The notes beneath the pieces were generated by a model. It was not told where the DNA came from and ran no database searches. It was given only the letters and a program-made list of their open reading frames with translations. A DNA stretch of 10,316 bases from Deltaproteobacteria bacterium (lineage in GTDB: Bacteria; Desulfobacterota; Desulfobulbia; Desulfobulbales; Desulfocapsaceae), in NCBI GenBank assembly GCA_021779275.1, contig JAJYAX010000024.1:1-10316 (forward strand), written 5' to 3'. Below, piece after piece: positions 7,551 through 10,316 of this stretch. Positions within the stretch are counted from its first letter, which is position 1. The number at the start of each line of letters is the position of its first letter. The position numbers and the translations under genes were made by a program.

Positions 7551-7962
7551 AAATTCCATCGAGGGAATCGTGGTCACCGACGATCAGGGGACCATCATGC
7601 AGGTCAATCCGGCCTTTTCAACAATCACCGGCTATGGGCAGGAAGAGGCAATCGGCCAGAATCCGAGAATCCTGAAATCAAACAAACATCAGGCGGCCTT
7701 CTATGAGGATATGTGAAAGAGACTCATCGAGACCGGACAGTGAAGCGGAGAGATCTGGAACCGGCGAAAAGACGGAGAGGCCTATCCGGAATGGCTGACA
7801 ATCAGCTCTGTTCAAAATCAGCAGGGGAAAACCACAAATTACGTCTCCATCTTTCATGATATCTCCAAGCTGAAACGCCAGCAGGAGGCACTCGAGCATC
7901 AGGCCCAGCACGATGCCTTAACCGGACTGCCCAACCGGGTTCTGATAAATGACCGGCTGGAG
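7501..7962 (+). pseudogene. Second PAS domain and GGDEF linker, interrupted by two TGA codons
   Basis: This stretch has no continuous frame of its own but is clearly coding-derived. It reads SRKLAEEKLVFAGKVFENS, then a PAS domain (GIVVTDDQG, VNPAFSTITGYGQEE, NPRILKS), TGA at 7714, eight codons KRLIETGQ, TGA at 7741, then SGEIWNRRKDGE, YPEWLTISSV, VSIFHDIS and the GGDEF lead-in HDALTGLPNR. The usual family text is an M-W and a G-x-W at these two places, so both stops stand for Trp. No ATG, GTG or TTG in this frame lies between the second stop and the ATG at 7963. Confidence 0.75.
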
Positions 7963-9201
7963 ATGGCCTTGGCAAGGATGAAGCGAACCCCCGGCAAACT
8001 GGCCCTGCTCTATCTGGATCTGGACAATTTCAAGCACATCAACGACGCCTTCGGCCACACGGCAGGTGACAACCTGTTAATTGAGGTCGCAGGCAGACTT
8101 GCCTCTCTTTTACGGCCCGGCGATACCATGGCGCGTCTGGGAGGGGATGAATTTCTGATACTCCTCAACGAAGTTGAGCATATCGATGACGTGGGCTTGG
8201 TCGCCGTCCGCCTGATCGACAGCCTGAAAAAGCCGTTTTTTTGTGGCGAAATCGAGTATTTTGTCACCTCCAGCATTGGCATCACCGTTGCTCCGGAGGA
8301 CGGCAGGGACGCCGTGAGCCTCGTTAAATATGCCGATAATGCGATGTACCGGGCAATATCGCTTGGGCGTAATAATTACCAGTTTTTCACACCCGAATTG
8401 GATATCCAGGCCCACCAGCGAATCTCCCTGGAGATGAAAATGCGCAAGGGTCTTGAACGAGATGAATTCGAGCTCTTCTATCAACCTCTGGTGAATATAA
8501 CAGATGGCGAAATCGTCGGCGCCGAGGCTCTGGTCAGGTGGAGACATGAAGGAGAATTGATCTCTCCCGACGCCTTCATTCCTTTGGCGGAAGACTCCGG
8601 CCTCATTCTTTCCCTGGGGGAATGGATTATGCGTACCGCCGCCCGTCAGGCAAAGAAATGGCAAGAGGCAGGGCTTGATCTTGGGATATCGGTGAATATC
8701 TCTTCCCGCCAGTTTGCAGGGCAGGATCTGGTCGCCCTGCTTCGGAAGGCAATGACGGCGGAGGGGCTGGAGCCGGGAAGGCTCTATTTCGAGATCACGG
8801 AGTCCATGATTATGGGAGATCTGACCAAGGCCCAACGAATCATGGGCGCTCTGCGCCGAGAGGGGGTGAAGTTCTATCTCGATGACTTTGGAACCGGGTA
8901 TTCATCACTCTCATATATCAAGCGTCTGCACATCGACGGTCTGAAGATCGACCGCTCCTTCGTTAAAGATATTGTTGACGATCTCGATACCCGGGCAATC
9001 GTCTCGGTGATTGTTTCTCTTGCCAGGATATTGAATCTCAGCATAGTCGCTGAAGGAGTGGAAACTGATGCGCAGTTACACATTCTCTCCGGTATGGGAG
9101 ATATGCTGATCCAGGGATACCTGATCAGCCCGCCTGTTCCGGTCCAACAATTCCAAACACTCCTGGTAGAGAGGCAAGGTGATAGAGCCCATCCTGAATA
9201 A
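7963..9201 (+). CDS. GGDEF-EAL C-terminal fragment (diguanylate cyclase/phosphodiesterase)
   Basis: A 412-residue open frame starts at the first ATG after the in-frame stops. Residues 60-64 are an exact GGDEF, and RPGD at 51-54 is placed five residues upstream, as an inhibitory I-site. The EAL domain has EAL at 188-190, FEITES, DDFGTGYSS at 307-315, LKIDRSF, AEGVE at 363-367 and QGY at 384-386, so all the phosphodiesterase signature motifs are intact. If translation truly begins at 7963, the protein lacks the DALTGLPNR helix at 7915-7941 that begins a normal GGDEF domain, so cyclase activity is doubtful while the EAL half looks complete. There is no convincing ribosome site in front of this ATG, so the start is arbitrary. 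The product would be cytosolic and cut off from its sensor domain. Stop TAA at 9199. Confidence 0.75.
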   Translation: MALARMKRTPGKLALLYLDLDNFKHINDAFGHTAGDNLLIEVAGRLASLLRPGDTMARLGGDEFLILLNEVEHIDDVGLVAVRLIDSLKKPFFCGEIEYFVTSSIGITVAPEDGRDAVSLVKYADNAMYRAISLGRNNYQFFTPELDIQAHQRISLEMKMRKGLERDEFELFYQPLVNITDGEIVGAEALVRWRHEGELISPDAFIPLAEDSGLILSLGEWIMRTAARQAKKWQEAGLDLGISVNISSRQFAGQDLVALLRKAMTAEGLEPGRLYFEITESMIMGDLTKAQRIMGALRREGVKFYLDDFGTGYSSLSYIKRLHIDGLKIDRSFVKDIVDDLDTRAIVSVIVSLARILNLSIVAEGVETDAQLHILSGMGDMLIQGYLISPPVPVQQFQTLLVERQGDRAHPE

Positions 9202-9466
9202 CCCCGGGTCGATAAATCCAGCTGCGATTTCCGCCGCCAACGTGAAACCGGCGGAGTCCTCTCCTGTTCATTGCGCTTTACTTTCCAAAGTCATATCCTC
9301 ATTTTATTATTATTTTGTGTTACCTGGTAGACTATATTTTTCACAATATTGATCAATGTCATTTTCTTAGCCGACACAACCATGCTCAATCAAACACGAG
9401 AGCAGGCGTTGACCATTCTCTACATGGTGTTTAACATGCAAGTAGGAATTGATTCTTAATAGGCAA
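9202..9466. other. AT-rich intergenic region upstream of perR
   Basis: No gene is visible. The left part contains a hairpin, TCCGCCG (9230-9236) with its complement at 9249-9255, but no T-run follows, so a terminator is not supported. The centre is AT-rich and contains a perfect 10-base palindrome ATTGATCAAT (9348-9357). A promoter candidate lies at 9409-9437. I found no good match to the PerR operator TTATAATNATTATAA. Confidence 0.5.
9409..9437 (+). promoter_or_regulatory. Sigma70-type promoter for perR-katG
   Basis: TTGACC (9409-9414) and TAACAT (9432-9437) are separated by an optimal 17 bases. The predicted start site, near 9444, leaves a leader of about 30 bases before the ATG at 9473. 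No other promoter is obvious between perR and katG, so this one would drive both. Confidence 0.55.
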
Positions 9467-9472
9467 ATGATT

Positions 9473-9952
9473 ATGAAAATTAAAAAGAAAGAAGTCGAAC
9501 AACGAATGAAATACTTCGAGACGGTTTGCCACGACAAAGGAATCAAGTTGACCCATCAGCGCATGGAAATTTTCCGTGAAATTGCTCAAACAGAGGATCA
9601 TCCGGACGCTGATCGGGTTTTCCAGCGCGTCAGGGGTCGCATACCGACAGTCTCTCTTGATACCGTCTACCGGACACTCTGGCTGCTGAAGGATCTGGGG
9701 CTGGTGGTAACGCTGAGTTCGAGCCGTGAACGGACCCGTTTCGACGCCAACCTGCAGACCCACCATCATTTTGTTTGTGAACAATGCGGATTCACCCGCG
9801 ACTTCTTCAGCGATGATCTTGATACCATCAGACTGCCTGATTCGGTAGGCTCTTTGGGTGAGATTAAAGCAACCCACGTTGAGGTGCGGGGCATCTGCCG
9901 GAAATGTGCTGAAAATCGCAAACACATTGGCCCCAATGCATTGTATCCGTAG
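9473..9952 (+). CDS. perR: PerR-type peroxide-sensing repressor (Fur family)
   Basis: A 159-residue Fur-family DNA-binding regulator. The N-terminal winged helix holds THQR (27-30) and the recognition helix region PTVSLDTVYRTL (58-69). The C-terminal dimer domain carries THHHFVCEQCG (96-106) and CRKC (142-145), a structural Zn site of four cysteines. Each PerR ligand of Bacillus subtilis is matched with a constant offset of six: H37 to H43, D85 to D91, H91 to H97, H93 to H99, D104 to D110, and C96, C99, C136, C139 to C102, C105, C142, C145. The aspartate at 91, where Fur usually has glutamate, marks it as a peroxide sensor whose Fe-bound histidines are oxidised by hydrogen peroxide. I prefer the ATG at 9473, with AGG nine bases upstream; the ATG at 9467 or TTG at 9449 are alternatives. 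katG begins 41 bases after the stop, so it is the likely target and operon partner. Confidence 0.88.
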   Translation: MKIKKKEVEQRMKYFETVCHDKGIKLTHQRMEIFREIAQTEDHPDADRVFQRVRGRIPTVSLDTVYRTLWLLKDLGLVVTLSSSRERTRFDANLQTHHHFVCEQCGFTRDFFSDDLDTIRLPDSVGSLGEIKATHVEVRGICRKCAENRKHIGPNALYP

Positions 9953-9963
9953 CAGTACAGTGA

Positions 9964-10316
<353 letters not shown>

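Larger units (their letters stand above)
6012..9201 (+). pseudogene. Interrupted receptor gene: NMT1/THI5-like PBP-TM-PAS-PAS-GGDEF-EAL
   Basis: Read through its interruptions, this locus encodes one membrane receptor of about 1,060 residues: signal peptide, periplasmic NMT1/THI5-like ligand-binding domain, transmembrane helix, two PAS domains, GGDEF and EAL. It would sense a small periplasmic ligand and change c-di-GMP level. The frame shifts near 7500, where the end of the first PAS domain (normally a VVEDIS-like strand) is missing and the sequence jumps to SRKLAEEKL in the next frame. In that frame the second PAS runs through NPRILKS and FYEDM, then meets TGA at 7714-7716 and again at 7741-7743, continuing GEIWNRRKDGE, the linker HDALTGLPNR, and full GGDEF and EAL domains. 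Both TGA codons replace tryptophans conserved in this PAS type. Domain order and lack of any gap show these were one gene. Most simply it is a recent pseudogene; the two fragments may still be translated separately. Confidence 0.8.

Noticed and set aside
7714..7743. Selenocysteine at the two TGA codons
   Set aside because: Selenoproteins are common in Desulfobacterota, but the positions correspond to Trp rather than Cys in homologues, no obvious SECIS hairpin follows either TGA, and a PAS domain has no known need for selenium.
7963..9201. Treating the GGDEF-EAL frame as an independent complete gene
   Set aside because: The frame upstream encodes the matching PAS domain and the first helix of GGDEF without a gap, there is no ribosome site before 7963, and the ATG falls inside the GGDEF domain.
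9230..9255. Hairpin after the GGDEF-EAL stop as an intrinsic terminator
   Set aside because: The stem is only seven base pairs with a 12-base loop and is followed by mixed bases rather than a T-run.

Overview
The window looks like a chromosomal segment of an anaerobic or microaerophilic Gram-negative bacterium, most likely a Desulfobacterota (former Deltaproteobacteria) relative. This is inference from gene content: a split glutamate synthase rich in Fe-S clusters, an EAL-HDOD protein, a periplasmic-binding/PAS/GGDEF/EAL receptor, and a perR-katG pair. I ran no database search. Base composition is moderately GC-rich inside genes and drops in the intergenic spacers.

Positions 1-4358 (+ strand) carry a three-gene glutamate synthase operon. 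It holds the 3' end of a glutamine amidotransferase subunit, an FMN/Fe-S synthase subunit with two N-terminal ferredoxin motifs, and a GXGXG-GltD-ferredoxin fusion. Together these would take ammonia from glutamine, deliver it to 2-oxoglutarate, and supply electrons through FAD and a long Fe-S chain. A strong intrinsic terminator follows at 4382-4420.

Positions 4505-9201 are a c-di-GMP module. A minus-strand EAL-HDOD protein is transcribed divergently from a large receptor gene (signal peptide, NMT1/THI5-like ligand-binding domain, membrane segment, PAS, PAS, GGDEF, EAL). The receptor gene is broken. A small deletion at the end of the first PAS domain shifts the frame, and two in-frame TGA codons interrupt the second PAS domain exactly where the family has tryptophan. 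The GGDEF and EAL signature motifs downstream are intact.

Positions 9202-10316 hold an AT-rich spacer with a good sigma70-type promoter, then a PerR-type peroxide-sensing repressor with all metal ligands in register with Bacillus subtilis PerR. The 5' end of katG (catalase-peroxidase) follows 41 bases later, a likely peroxide-response operon that runs off the window.

I see no CRISPR array, insertion sequence, phage gene, tRNA or rRNA. The most interesting signal is the decayed or possibly recoded receptor gene. The next is the unusual cofactor chemistry suggested for the glutamate synthase.
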